Positions 40,666 to 40,686 of a stretch of DNA of 40,686 bases are shown here, one piece after another. Both the position numbers and the translations under genes were made by a program. The stretch spans positions 1 through 40,686 of the forward strand of contig JAESQQ010000051.1 of NCBI GenBank assembly GCA_016765095.1. Reading direction: 5' to 3'. The notes under the pieces were generated by a model, which was given only the letters and a program-made list of their open reading frames with translations, ran no database searches and had not been told where the DNA came from. Numbering within the stretch: the first letter of the stretch is position 1; each line of letters starts with the position of its first letter. The stretch comes from Planctomycetota bacterium (GTDB taxonomy: Bacteria > Planctomycetota > J058).

Positions 40666-40686
40666 GGGGCGGGTTTACCCCCGCCC
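40666..40686. repeat. Palindromic element at the window edge
   Basis: GGGGCGGG, loop TTTAC, CCCCGCCC, 37 bp after the wbpD stop and ending exactly at the last base of the window. It can act as a terminator stem, but a GTAGGGGCGGGTTT-type palindrome also resembles dispersed intergenic repeats of other bacterial genomes. Whether it is single or repeated cannot be seen here. Confidence 0.55.

Overview
The window is GC-rich DNA (roughly 60-65% by eye) from a bacterium that starts many genes with GTG or TTG. It encodes an ABC-dependent polysaccharide exporter of the Wzm/Wzt type, which points to a Gram-negative-type envelope. Base composition and gene style would fit Planctomycetota or Myxococcota, but nothing here fixes the phylum. 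No rRNA, tRNA or CRISPR array was seen.

Left part (1-5.8 kb, all minus strand): an uncharacterised helical protein, infA (IF-1), then a tight unit made of a dynamin-like GTPase, imidazolonepropionase (hutI) and a small lipoprotein. The last three are joined by 4-bp start/stop overlaps. A GT4 glycosyltransferase lies upstream of them.

Central part (6-19 kb): a flippase-like membrane protein, a methyltransferase, a polysaccharide-deacetylase-like protein, and a plus-strand operon of multipass membrane protein, sugar-nucleotide epimerase, DegT-family aminotransferase and AsnB-like amidotransferase. A GT2 glycosyltransferase, a WbqC-like protein, a GNAT acetyltransferase and a membrane-anchored SGNH hydrolase follow.

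Mobile-element scar (19.2-21.7 kb): a frameshifted transglutaminase-like remnant, a DDE transposase reading off its element into that remnant, and a multiply frameshifted IS5-type transposase remnant.

Right part (21.7-40.7 kb): a methyltransferase with a 21-bp repeat array, converging on a long minus-strand run of wzt, wzm, a two-domain glycosyltransferase, an AsnB homologue, a second two-domain glycosyltransferase, two tandem paralogous epimerases, a stand-alone copy of the CgeB-like domain, another epimerase and a third AsnB homologue. At the far right, divergently, sit the first genes of a WbpB/WbpD (WlbA/WlbB) type 2,3-diacetamido-uronic acid pathway.

Taken together, 6-41 kb reads as a large surface-polysaccharide locus. 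Sugar nucleotides are made by the epimerases, aminotransferase, WbpB and WbpD. Chains are built by GT2, GT4 and CgeB-GT4 enzymes, decorated by acetyl-, methyl- and probably amido-transfer, and exported by Wzm/Wzt. The most unusual feature is three divergent AsnB-type amidotransferases in one locus with two paralogous CgeB-GT4 fusion enzymes, which suggests an amidated (uronamide-containing) glycan. Several promoters of the form TTGACn-N16/17-TAnnnT can be read, and a few genes look leaderless.
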